A stretch of 38,670 nt of DNA from Candidatus Gastranaerophilales bacterium. Lineage in GTDB: Bacteria; Cyanobacteriota; Vampirovibrionia; Gastranaerophilales; Gastranaerophilaceae. The notes under the pieces are model-generated. The model had not been told where the DNA came from, did no database searches, and was given only the letters and a program-made list of their open reading frames with translations. Below, piece by piece: positions 17,549 through 25,250 of the stretch. The position numbers and the translations under genes were made by a program. The first letter of the stretch is position 1, and each line of letters begins with the position of its first letter. The stretch lies in the NCBI GenBank assembly GCA_947857085.1, contig CANUDF010000008.1:1-38670 (forward strand). Reading direction: 5' to 3'.

Positions 17549-17580
17549 AAAAGCTATTCCTCCTGTGATAACTCGAGTCT

Positions 17581-17928
17581 TTAATCTTCCTGTGCTTGTA
17601 TTTCGTCTAATAAAATAGGTATTGAAAATCCCAGAGCTTCTGCCACAATTTGTGAAATTGTACAGCTATGCATTTTGGTATTCCACCATAAATTCAAAAC
17701 TAATAACCGAGGAAGTCTTAGAATTAAAGTTGCAGTATTGTTGCTTAGCGATGTTATTGGATTGATTCCTAACGAAAGATATTCTCTTAAAGAATTAGAA
17801 ACAAACTTTTCAAGTTCAATATCTCCGTTCAATGCATAATCCATAAGAAGATTAGTAATAGAACTTGGTAAATCTAAAGTAATTTCTGCTGTTGTTAGCA
17901 TTCGCTGTAATTTTTTAATATTAAGCAT
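17581..17928 (-). CDS. Hypothetical protein (115 aa)
   Basis: No family recognised. Starts MLNIKKLQRML with a clear AAGGAG site seven bases upstream. The protein has a hydrophobic middle (ATLILRLPRLLVLNLWW) that may be a buried core or membrane-associated helix, and an acidic C-terminal end. It is the middle gene of a minus-strand operon between the broken small ORF (17950-18123) and the 393-aa protein. Both neighbours are damaged, so this gene may be the only intact survivor of a decaying module. Confidence 0.6.
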   Translation of the reverse strand: MLNIKKLQRMLTTAEITLDLPSSITNLLMDYALNGDIELEKFVSNSLREYLSLGINPITSLSNNTATLILRLPRLLVLNLWWNTKMHSCTISQIVAEALGFSIPILLDEIQAQED

Positions 17929-17949
17929 TATAATGCTCCTTTCTGTGCT

Positions 17950-18123
17950 TTAGGCACATTTTATATCGCTGCTCTTTGAACTCCATTGAAGCAATAAATC
18001 AACAACTCCAAAGAGGTTATTTTGAATTTCAACAGCTTGAGCGTCCGTAATCGGAGTTGCTTAGTACTGCTGAAACTCTTTCTTTGTAATCTCTATGAAG
18101 TTGTATGTTTTTGCTCGCTTCAT
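17950..18123 (-). pseudogene. Small ORF interrupted by a nonsense codon
   Basis: From ATG at 18121-18123, with an AAAGGAAAA ribosome binding site, the frame reads MKRAKTYNFIEITKKEFQQY, then TAA (18061-18063), then continues ATPITDAQAVEIQNNLFGVV and onwards to a natural stop at 17950-17952. The sequence after the TAA is coding-like with a short helical segment. The 57-residue product would be a small soluble protein of unknown function. It would be the first gene of the minus-strand operon. Confidence 0.5.
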
Positions 18124-18267
18124 TGTTTTCCTTTGTTTTGCTAAATTTTTGGCACAACAAAATACCCCCATTTTAAAAGGCTTCAAGCATAGGAACTAGA
18201 CCCATACTATAGGCTGGTGAGTATTTTGCTATGTGGCAAGCGTAATCTTATAAGTTGTTTTTAAGAT

Positions 18268-18281
18268 AACCGCTTGCGGTT
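18268..18281. repeat. Short perfect palindrome in the leader of the minus-strand operon
   Basis: AACCGC-TT-GCGGTT lies just downstream of the minus-strand promoter at 18295-18323, so it would be an early leader hairpin or an operator. It is unusually GC-rich for this AT-rich gap. Confidence 0.5.
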
Positions 18282-18294
18282 TGTTTATAGTTAT

Positions 18295-18323
18295 ACTATA
18301 GCATAACTTTAGGATTTTGTCAA
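18295..18323 (-). promoter_or_regulatory. Strong sigma70-like promoter for the minus-strand operon
   Basis: Read on the minus strand: TTGACA (18318-18323), exactly 17 bases, then TATAGT (18295-18300) preceded by TG one base away (extended -10). It drives the small ORF, 115-aa and 393-aa genes. The gap 18124-18505 otherwise holds no gene I can support. Confidence 0.75.
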
Positions 18324-18364
18324 CTGTTTTCCCTCGCTATGACTGGGTTTTAGGGGGAGATACT

Positions 18365-18392
18365 ATTTTACATGACTCCTAAAATTTGTCAA
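18365..18392 (-). promoter_or_regulatory. Second, upstream minus-strand promoter
   Basis: TTGACA (18387-18392), 16 bases, TAAAAT (18365-18370). The 13-bp stretch TTTGTCAACTGTT around this -35 (18385-18397) is repeated around the other promoter's -35 (18316-18328), 69 bases apart, so a repressor or activator may bind both. Confidence 0.6.
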
Positions 18393-18505
18393 CTGTTATA
18401 AATTAACTATTTATAGTCATTATATTAAATTTAAGAGTTTTTATAATATAATTATTTTAAGAATGGATTAGGTTTATTAATAAATATAGGGATAAGATAG
18501 ATTTA

Positions 18506-19315
18506 TTGAAAAAGGAAGAATTTGAAAAGCTGTTATTAAATGATAACTATATAAAAAAACGAAAAGATCCCTCAAAAAGTGAAATTCAACTATATTTAAG
18601 AGAGGTTAATTATACTTGCCCATTATGTGGGGACGATTTGAGAAATAATAAGCAAAAAAAGAGCAATGCATTATACGAAATTGCTCATATATATCCCAAT
18701 CGTCCCACTCAGGAACAGTACAAAGCACTTTTAAATTTAAAACGCTTAGGTGAAAATTCAGAATCTTTTGAAAATAAAATTGCCTTATGTCTTAAATGCC
18801 ACAAGACACAAGATTATCATACAAGTAAAGATGAATACTTAAAACTGGTTAATATAAAAGAAAAGCTTTTAAAACGTACTGAAACTTACAATGCAACATT
18901 AAACTTAGCACTAGAAGATGATATAGCTATTGTTGTAGATAAAATATCAAAATTAAAAGGAGAAGATTTTATTCAATTAAATTACAATCCAGTTTCCTTG
19001 AACAATAAATTTTCAAATAATGAGAAACTCCTCAAAACAAAAGTTTCTATGTATGTAACTGAATATTACCCATATATATTAGATTTGTTTAAAAGTTTAG
19101 AAGGAAAAAATGGATTTCACTTAGATGTTTTAAGTAGTCAGATAAAAACTTGTTTTATAAAAATGGAATATGAAAATGAAAACAAGCAAGAAATATTTAA
19201 TCAGATGGTAAATTGGATAAATAACAAAACCCTTGATATATCAAAAGAAGCATGTGAAGTTGTAGTTTCATTTTTCATACAGAATTGTGAGGTATTCCGT
19301 GAAATTGCCGAGTAA
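18506..19315 (+). CDS. HNH endonuclease-domain protein, effector of an ABC-three-component system
   Basis: The N-terminal ~110 residues are an HNH nuclease with a treble-clef zinc site: CPLC (38-41), EIAHIYP (His61), Asn90, CLKC (95-98), His99 and His105. The C-terminal ~150 residues are helical, of the kind that couples such effectors to their partners. The gene starts at TTG 18506 and overlaps the next gene by 17-29 bases depending on the start used there. Order effector, short middle component, DUF2326-type ABC ATPase matches the ABC-three-component (ABC-3C) conflict systems described by Aravind's group. The nuclease probably cuts DNA once the ATPase senses invasion; that is inference. Confidence 0.75.
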   Translation: MKKEEFEKLLLNDNYIKKRKDPSKSEIQLYLREVNYTCPLCGDDLRNNKQKKSNALYEIAHIYPNRPTQEQYKALLNLKRLGENSESFENKIALCLKCHKTQDYHTSKDEYLKLVNIKEKLLKRTETYNATLNLALEDDIAIVVDKISKLKGEDFIQLNYNPVSLNNKFSNNEKLLKTKVSMYVTEYYPYILDLFKSLEGKNGFHLDVLSSQIKTCFIKMEYENENKQEIFNQMVNWINNKTLDISKEACEVVVSFFIQNCEVFREIAE

Positions 19316-19526
19316 AGCCATTTCTTATAACAAAAGTATTTTAAGCAAATTACCTCTTTTATTAGACATCATAAAAAAGGGTGATATACAACTGGCAACA
19401 TTATATTTACTTACAAGAAAATCTTTTGATGGGATAGAAGAATACATTGATACCCTTGATTGTTTATATGCATTAAAAGTAATTCAATTTAAAGAAGAAA
19501 GTGGGGTGTTGCATTATGTTGCTTGA
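19299..19526 (+). CDS. Short middle component of the ABC-3C system
   Basis: A 75-aa protein starting at GTG 19299 (MKLPSKAISYNKSIL), chosen over the GTG at 19287 because AGG at 19290-19292 gives it normal spacing and the middle-component family typically begins with xLPxKxI. The fold looks winged-helix-like, ending with LDCLYALKVIQ and VLHYVA. Middle components link the ABC ATPase with the effector. It overlaps the HNH gene upstream and the ATPase gene downstream, so the three are translated as a unit. Confidence 0.7.
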   Translation: MKLPSKAISYNKSILSKLPLLLDIIKKGDIQLATLYLLTRKSFDGIEEYIDTLDCLYALKVIQFKEESGVLHYVA

Positions 19527-21108
19527 AGTTTATTGTGAAAAATTTTATCAGTCAAAGATAACATTTAATGAAGGACTAAGTGTAGTTTTAGGTACTAATG
19601 AAGCTCATAATTCAATTGGTAAATCTACATTCCTCTTAATAATAGACTTTGTTTTTGGGGGAAACACCTATGCTAAACAAGATAACATTATTAGAAATGT
19701 TGGACCTCATGATATCTTCTTTTGTTTTAAATTTAATAACAATCTATATAAGTTTTGTAGGCATAATACTGATACAAAAACAGTATGGAAATGTAATGAT
19801 AAATATGAAAAACTTGAACAAATAGACATTGATATGTATTGTAGATGGTTAAATGAATGTTATAAATTAGAATTGCCTGAGTTAACTTTTAGAAATGCTG
19901 TAGGAAGATATATACGTGTTTATGGGAAAGATAATTATAGCGAAAAACATCCTTTACAAAGTTTTACTGCTGAAAAGGCACAGGAATCAATTTTAGCCTT
20001 AATTAAATTATTCAATTTTTATCTTCCGATAGAAAATATAGAAAAACAAACAGTGGATGCAAAAGAGGCTTATAAAGCATTTACAAAAGCTCAAAAGTTA
20101 AATTTTATTGCTAAAATAAATAAATCAACATTCAATAAAAATTTAAAAGAAATTGAGCAAATATCTAAAGAAATAGAAAAATTATCCTGTGGATTTTTTG
20201 ACCTTGATTCAGCCGTTTCAGAAAAAGCATTAGAAATTAAAAATAAATTATCCAAGATAAGACGAATAAAAGGTAAGATAAAAGCTAGATATGATACCTT
20301 AACAGAAAATGCTGAATATAAGTTTTCTATAACAAATGATACATTGAATAATTTAAAAGTATACTTTCCTAATGCAAACTTTGAACATATAGCTGAGGTT
20401 GAAAACTTTCATAAAAAAATTTCTATAATATTTAAATCAGAGTTAAATGATGAAAGAGCTAATCTTCAAGATGAATTAGCTGATTATGAAAAAATTATTG
20501 ATGAATTAGAAAGAGAACTACAAACATTAACAAAAACTCCAAATCTTTCTAAATTGGTGTTATCTAAGCATACGGAATTGTTAAAATCTCAAGAACGCTT
20601 ACAACAGGAAAATGATTCTTATACAAAAATGAATACGCTACTTAAAACAAAAAAAGATACAGCGGAACAATTAAAACAAATTAAAGAAAAACAATTAGCT
20701 TTAATAGCAACTGAAATCAATAATAAAATGAAAGATTATAACAACCAAATATATAAAACTGTTCATAAACCACCAATAATTTCTTTTACAAAAGATAACT
20801 ATAATTTTTTTACTCCAGATGATACTGGTACAGGTATTGCATATAAAGGACTTGTGATTTTTGACCTTGCCATTCTTAACTTAACCGAATTACCACTTCT
20901 TGTACATGATTCATTAATCTTAAAACAGATTTCTGATGAAGCTATAGAAAAAATTATTGAATTGTATTCTCTAAGTGGAAAGCAGGTAATAATTGCTTTT
21001 GATAAGCAAAATTCTTATAGTCAAAAAACGTATAACTTATTAAATGACTCAGCAGTTTTAAAATTAGGTATTGATGGGAAACAGTTATTTGGAAAATCTT
21101 GGGCATAG
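19516..21108 (+). CDS. DUF2326-type ABC/SMC-like ATPase of the ABC-3C system
   Basis: An SMC/RecN-like ATPase. The Walker A region is the atypical G-T-N-E-A-H-N-S-I-G-K-S-T (26-38 from the ATG at 19516), characteristic of this family. A long coiled coil covers about 190-410, and a C-terminal head has PLLVHDSL (Walker B-like) and QVIIAFDKQ. The ATG at 19516 is preferred over the GTG at 19501 because MLLEVYCEKFYQ is where the family begins; it overlaps the middle component by 11 bases. In ABC-3C systems the ATPase is thought to sense or engage foreign DNA or ends and to license the effector, here the HNH protein. Confidence 0.8.
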   Translation: MLLEVYCEKFYQSKITFNEGLSVVLGTNEAHNSIGKSTFLLIIDFVFGGNTYAKQDNIIRNVGPHDIFFCFKFNNNLYKFCRHNTDTKTVWKCNDKYEKLEQIDIDMYCRWLNECYKLELPELTFRNAVGRYIRVYGKDNYSEKHPLQSFTAEKAQESILALIKLFNFYLPIENIEKQTVDAKEAYKAFTKAQKLNFIAKINKSTFNKNLKEIEQISKEIEKLSCGFFDLDSAVSEKALEIKNKLSKIRRIKGKIKARYDTLTENAEYKFSITNDTLNNLKVYFPNANFEHIAEVENFHKKISIIFKSELNDERANLQDELADYEKIIDELERELQTLTKTPNLSKLVLSKHTELLKSQERLQQENDSYTKMNTLLKTKKDTAEQLKQIKEKQLALIATEINNKMKDYNNQIYKTVHKPPIISFTKDNYNFFTPDDTGTGIAYKGLVIFDLAILNLTELPLLVHDSLILKQISDEAIEKIIELYSLSGKQVIIAFDKQNSYSQKTYNLLNDSAVLKLGIDGKQLFGKSWA

Positions 21109-21139
21109 ATAAAGTATAAAACTTGGAAGGATGATTATT

Positions 21140-22045
21140 ATGAGAGTTTTCATTAGTTATTCACATTCGGATAAAGAATTTGTTGATAAATTAGCCATAA
21201 ATTTAGTAAAAAGTAATATTCCAATTTGGCTAGATAGATGGGAATTGAAAGTCGGAGATTCTATTACTCAAAAAATACAAGAAGTATTATCCGAATCAGA
21301 TTACTTATTAATGGTTTTTTCAAATCAATCTATAAGATCTGACTGGGTAAAAAGAGAGATGACAGCAGGTTTATTACGTGAAGTTGAAGAAAAAAGAGCA
21401 ATAATTCTTCCTGTTTTACTTGAAGATTGCAAATTGCCATTATTTGTAAGAGATAAATTTTATGCAGATTTTCGAAGCGATTTTTCATTTGGGTTTAGGC
21501 AGATAGAAGATACTCTGGCTGCTCAATTTTCACAAAATCAATTTCATCTTGATAGTGGGGACTATGAAACAGATTGGAGTATTGAATGGAAACAAGATTT
21601 AGTAAATAAAACAATAATAATTGAACTGGATACAATAAGTTACCATAAGTATAATAAATACTCTGTTTTATTTTCATTATGCATTACAGGAAACGAAGTT
21701 GCCTTAAAACGTTATAAACTATTTCAAAAAGAAAATTTAGGTTGGTTTTATAAGAATGTATTGTTATTTACGGTTGTTGAATATATAAATCTACAAGGTT
21801 CTAAAATTTTATTAGAAGATAGCTTTTCTAAATATCTTGAGGGAATATGTGCCGATAGTAAAATTGATTTTGTAATAAATTATAAAATTAGGTGTAAATG
21901 GCTTGGTACAAATATTGGAAATAATATACTATTTGATTTTGGAAATATGTTAAACAACTCTATTGAACATTTAAAAAACAACGAACCAAATATTGATGTC
22001 AAGACACAACAAAAAATTAATGAATTGCTAAAAATACCATTTTAA
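21140..22045 (+). CDS. TIR domain protein
   Basis: Begins at ATG 21140 (MRVFISYSHSDKEF) with GGAAGG nine bases upstream; the ATG at 21131 touches the ribosome binding site. The TIR domain fills residues 1-130: FISYSHSD, the BB-loop-like WLDRWELKVGDSI, and SDWVKREM, where Glu73 matches the catalytic Glu of NADase TIRs. The remaining ~170 residues are a mixed domain I do not recognise. TIR effectors deplete NAD+ to stop phage growth. It lies 22-31 bases after the ABC ATPase with no terminator between, so it looks like a fourth gene of that operon, which is not the usual ABC-3C content. Confidence 0.82.
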   Translation: MRVFISYSHSDKEFVDKLAINLVKSNIPIWLDRWELKVGDSITQKIQEVLSESDYLLMVFSNQSIRSDWVKREMTAGLLREVEEKRAIILPVLLEDCKLPLFVRDKFYADFRSDFSFGFRQIEDTLAAQFSQNQFHLDSGDYETDWSIEWKQDLVNKTIIIELDTISYHKYNKYSVLFSLCITGNEVALKRYKLFQKENLGWFYKNVLLFTVVEYINLQGSKILLEDSFSKYLEGICADSKIDFVINYKIRCKWLGTNIGNNILFDFGNMLNNSIEHLKNNEPNIDVKTQQKINELLKIPF

Positions 22046-22122
22046 ATGTTATTATAGTCATAAGTATATTATGCCACATTTTCAATCAACCAAGTTCTGA
22101 ACTCGTAAATTCTATGGTAGAT

Positions 22123-22158
22123 AAAAAGAGGATAGGATTTTTTCCTAATCCTCTTTTT
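22123..22158. terminator. Strong bidirectional hairpin terminator
   Basis: AAAAAGAGGAT-AGG (22123-22136) pairs with CCTAATCCTCTTTTT with one bulged base, around a T-rich loop, and ends in a T-run. It closes the HNH-ABC-TIR operon on the plus strand and the GNAT remnant on the minus strand. Confidence 0.85.
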
Positions 22159-22169
22159 ATTTTTGACAT

Positions 22170-22515
22170 TTATACATTCTTTTCAACAAAATGGTTTTCT
22201 GAAATATCCCAGTATTTGCTATATACAAATTTATCGGACTTATTGAAATTCAACTGATACATTCTGAAAGTAACAAGTATATTTTTTGGCTGCCATTGTT
22301 CCAGATATGAATATTTGTATTGCATTCCCATACGTTTCATTACATTTCCACTGCGGGGGTTATTAATATCATGAGTCGCCGTAATATATGCAATCCCGTC
22401 ATTTTGGACTTGCCATAAAACAGCTTTACCAGCCTCGGAAACAATACCTTTATGCCAAAACTTCTTTTTTCAGCCCATAACCAAAATCATGGCTGTCGTC
22501 CATGCTACAAGTTCA
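22170..22515 (-). pseudogene. GNAT-family N-acetyltransferase, C-terminal remnant
   Basis: In the frame ending at TAA 22170-22172 the minus strand encodes KKFWHKGIVSEAGKAVLW and, farther on, THDINNPRSGNVMKRMGM and EQWQPKNILVTFRMYQLN, a clear RimJ/RimL-type GNAT acetyltransferase C-terminus. Upstream, DDSHDFGYGLKK lies in another frame; removing one T from the run 22465-22470 joins them. Nothing N-terminal to that remains before the MBL gene at 22540, so the gene has lost its first half as well as its frame. The remainder of 22046-22540 holds only the terminator. Confidence 0.85.
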
Positions 22516-22539
22516 GGTGTATTATTAAGCAATTTTCCC

Positions 22540-23346
22540 TTACTCCTGTATTTTTATTACATCTAAATCATCAGGGATAAAAAGATTGCCGCTAAAAAAT
22601 TTTTCCCCCTCCGCCAGGTACAAATTTTTTCTATCTTTCAGGTTTTTATCTTCCGTATGGTATAAAATGAGATTTTTAACCCCTAATCTTTCAGCCAATT
22701 CACATGCATCTTTTACAGTTGAATGGTGCTTTTCATAAGGCTTAAAAATATCCGCCTGAGAATAAAGACAAAATGCCTCGGACATAAGCCATTCACTTCC
22801 CTCAGCCATTTTTTCAACCTCTTTACTGCAAGGTTCATCGCCGCAACAGGTTAATTTCCTATCTTCGCCCAAATCCATACTAAAGCCAAATTGCTTTGCT
22901 TTTGTTGAATGTATATCGAAAAAAGTTACATTGCGGCCCAGAATATTCACCTGCTCTTTGTCTGCAACAGGTATCAAATGCAGACGTTTACCGATAAATG
23001 CTGTTTCTTTTGGCTGTAACAGAGTGTGTGCCATATCATATATAATTTTTATAAGTTCCGAATGAGCGTATATTCGTGCTTCACCCGGATAACTTCCCTG
23101 ATTCATATATTGGCAAATCATTCTGACAAGCCAAATTATTCCCATAAGGTGATCAATGTGTTTGTGGGTTACAAAAATATTATGAATATCTTTCCAGTTT
23201 ATGCCGGCGCTTTTAAGTTGCTTTAAAATTGTATTCCCGCCGCCGCCGTCGACCAGAAAATATTCATTTTTATTATTTATAACAAAACATGTGTTATAAC
23301 ATTCCGTAACTAAGGCATTGCCCGTTCCTAACAGTGTAATATTCAT
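22540..23346 (-). CDS. MBL-fold metallo-hydrolase (RNase Z-like)
   Basis: A 268-aa metallo-beta-lactamase-fold enzyme. The metal motif THKHIDH (HxHxDH) is present at about 60-66, with LLGTGNA at the N-terminus, TCCGDEP around 168-174 providing the bridging Asp, and LYHTED providing the last His. This layout is close to tRNA 3' processing endonuclease Z and its relatives; the specific substrate cannot be fixed from sequence. A TATAAT preceded by TG lies about 35 bases upstream of the ATG, and the ribosome binding site is weak. It is the first intact ordinary gene right of the island. Confidence 0.8.
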   Translation of the reverse strand: MNITLLGTGNALVTECYNTCFVINNKNEYFLVDGGGGNTILKQLKSAGINWKDIHNIFVTHKHIDHLMGIIWLVRMICQYMNQGSYPGEARIYAHSELIKIIYDMAHTLLQPKETAFIGKRLHLIPVADKEQVNILGRNVTFFDIHSTKAKQFGFSMDLGEDRKLTCCGDEPCSKEVEKMAEGSEWLMSEAFCLYSQADIFKPYEKHHSTVKDACELAERLGVKNLILYHTEDKNLKDRKNLYLAEGEKFFSGNLFIPDDLDVIKIQE

Positions 23347-23492
23347 ATATTTAATCTACCATAAAAAATATAGATTTGTCTTATTATATCACCCATTTAT
23401 CACAACAATATTTAATCTATAAGGCAATACAAAGTTTTATTTAAAATAAATATTATTATCTCGTAGAAAATTCTAATCAGGAGATAGTATTT

Positions 23493-25250
23493 ATGAACCC
23501 CGGAAAACTGTTTCATTTTATCGGTTTAAGCCTCTTATATTTTATGTTTATAAACATCTCGGCATTTGCACAGGAATATGAAGCCGATGATCTTTCAAGC
23601 TTTATGGATGCCATATCCCGGGCAAACTCATCCCCGCAGTCTGAACATAAAATTAACATTAACGATAATATAACTTTGGATTCACCCATAAACGAAGCCG
23701 TAAGTCTGGAATTAGCAGGCAGTAACAGTTCTTCCCATTATAATCTTTCTTTAAACGGAAATTCATTTACATACAACGGTGCAGGAAAAAGTTCAAAAAT
23801 TTCTGACCTGAATGTTTTATTAGATACTTCGGATTGCGGTATTTTCGTGAATAATCAAACTATGACAGTTAAAAACACAAATTTCACAAGCAATCTAAGT
23901 AACAACTCTAACGGGTTTATTAAAAATAGTAACGGTACCCTGATAATAAGCCAATCTGATTTTACAGGAAACACAAACCGCCTCGGTGCAGGAGCAATAC
24001 ATAACAGCGGCACGGTAACGTTAAACATGGCAGACTCTGTAATTACAAAAAACAAAGGAGACCAAGGAGGCGGGATTTATTTTAACAACGGAACTGCTGA
24101 TATCAAAAATTCAGAACTTTCGAACAATAAATCATCCAGAGATGGCGGTGCCATATATGTAAATGACGGAGAGTTTAATATAAGCGATTCAACCCTTAAA
24201 AACAACACTGCAACGACAACCGGAGGGGCATTATATGTAAATTCCGGAACAACTGTGACAATAGATAATACCAGCTTTGACAATAATAATGTTGAACAAG
24301 CCTCACGCGGTGGGGCGATTAATAATAACGGTACAATGATAATTCAAAATGGTTCATCTTTCACAAATAATTTTGTTGAAAAAGGTTCCAGCGGTGCAAT
24401 TGCAAATGCCGGAACATTAACTATTGATAAAACTTTATTTGATAATAATTATGCATATAATGAAGGCGGTGCAATAAGTGATAACGGACATTCAACCATT
24501 ACGAATTCCAAATTTTCCAATAATTCTTCAAAAGGAAGTTTTGCCGGAGCTCTTATCGGATATGATTTAAAGATTGATAATACAATATTTGACAACAATT
24601 CAGCTTACAACTTTGGTGGAGCAGTTGTTGCAGCCAACAATGCAGTTATTACAAACAGCACTTTTACAAATAACAAGTCTGAAACTTCAAGCGGCGGCGC
24701 CTTAGTTAACCTTTACGGCAATGTTGATTTAGGAGGTGCTAATATTTTTAATAGCAATTCTGCAAAAGAAAACGGCGGAGCTATCCATTCCACTTATGGA
24801 TCAGTAACAACAATCACCGGTACGGCAGAGTTTTCAGACAATACAGCAGAGACAGGATACGGAGGGGCAATTTTTACACAGGGAATTGTAAATATCAACG
24901 CTGACAATGCTGACAGCCCTATAATCTTTTCGGGGAATAAGGACTCAACAGGCAGCAATGCCTTCCACCTTGATATTAATCCTGATGCTGAAGGCGAAGT
25001 AGGAACAATAAATCTTAATGTTTCTAACGGAGCTAAAATCATACTTGAAGACAATATCTCAGGAATTGCGGGTACTCAGTTAAATATTAACGGAACATCA
25101 GCCCAAGATGATAATGTTTATTTAGGCTCGGCAAATGATAATTTTAAAGGTAAAGTTTCAGCAAGCAATATAAATTTAAATTTTTATAATGAAATGTCCG
25201 GTTTGGCCAACGCCCAAATAAGCGCAGCAAATACAAATTTTAATTTTTGA
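23493..25250 (+). CDS. Autotransporter passenger domain with Pmp-like repeats (frameshifted from its barrel)
   Basis: A signal peptide (hydrophobic to about residue 25, cleavage near AFA-Q) is followed by a long beta-helix passenger with many GGA(I/L/V) and F-x-N-N repeats, the pattern of chlamydial polymorphic membrane proteins and related adhesins. The frame stops at 25248-25250 just after a run of five T (25244-25248); the beta-barrel continues in the next frame. Together they would make a protein of about 1,015 residues exported through the Sec system and the outer membrane. Ribosome binding site AGGAGA before the ATG. It is a likely surface adhesin; as read here it would be secreted to the periplasm without its barrel. 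Confidence 0.88.
   Translation: MNPGKLFHFIGLSLLYFMFINISAFAQEYEADDLSSFMDAISRANSSPQSEHKININDNITLDSPINEAVSLELAGSNSSSHYNLSLNGNSFTYNGAGKSSKISDLNVLLDTSDCGIFVNNQTMTVKNTNFTSNLSNNSNGFIKNSNGTLIISQSDFTGNTNRLGAGAIHNSGTVTLNMADSVITKNKGDQGGGIYFNNGTADIKNSELSNNKSSRDGGAIYVNDGEFNISDSTLKNNTATTTGGALYVNSGTTVTIDNTSFDNNNVEQASRGGAINNNGTMIIQNGSSFTNNFVEKGSSGAIANAGTLTIDKTLFDNNYAYNEGGAISDNGHSTITNSKFSNNSSKGSFAGALIGYDLKIDNTIFDNNSAYNFGGAVVAANNAVITNSTFTNNKSETSSGGALVNLYGNVDLGGANIFNSNSAKENGGAIHSTYGSVTTITGTAEFSDNTAETGYGGAIFTQGIVNINADNADSPIIFSGNKDSTGSNAFHLDINPDAEGEVGTINLNVSNGAKIILEDNISGIAGTQLNINGTSAQDDNVYLGSANDNFKGKVSASNINLNFYNEMSGLANAQISAANTNFNF

Noticed and set aside
22046-22540. Right attachment site as a repeat of the tRNA-Arg 3' end
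   Set aside because: Read by eye, no copy of the T-arm or acceptor sequence was found between the TIR gene and the MBL gene, nor elsewhere in the island.
23855-25054. Antisense ORFs within the autotransporter passenger
   Set aside because: Shadows of the repetitive GGA and NN codons; no start signals.
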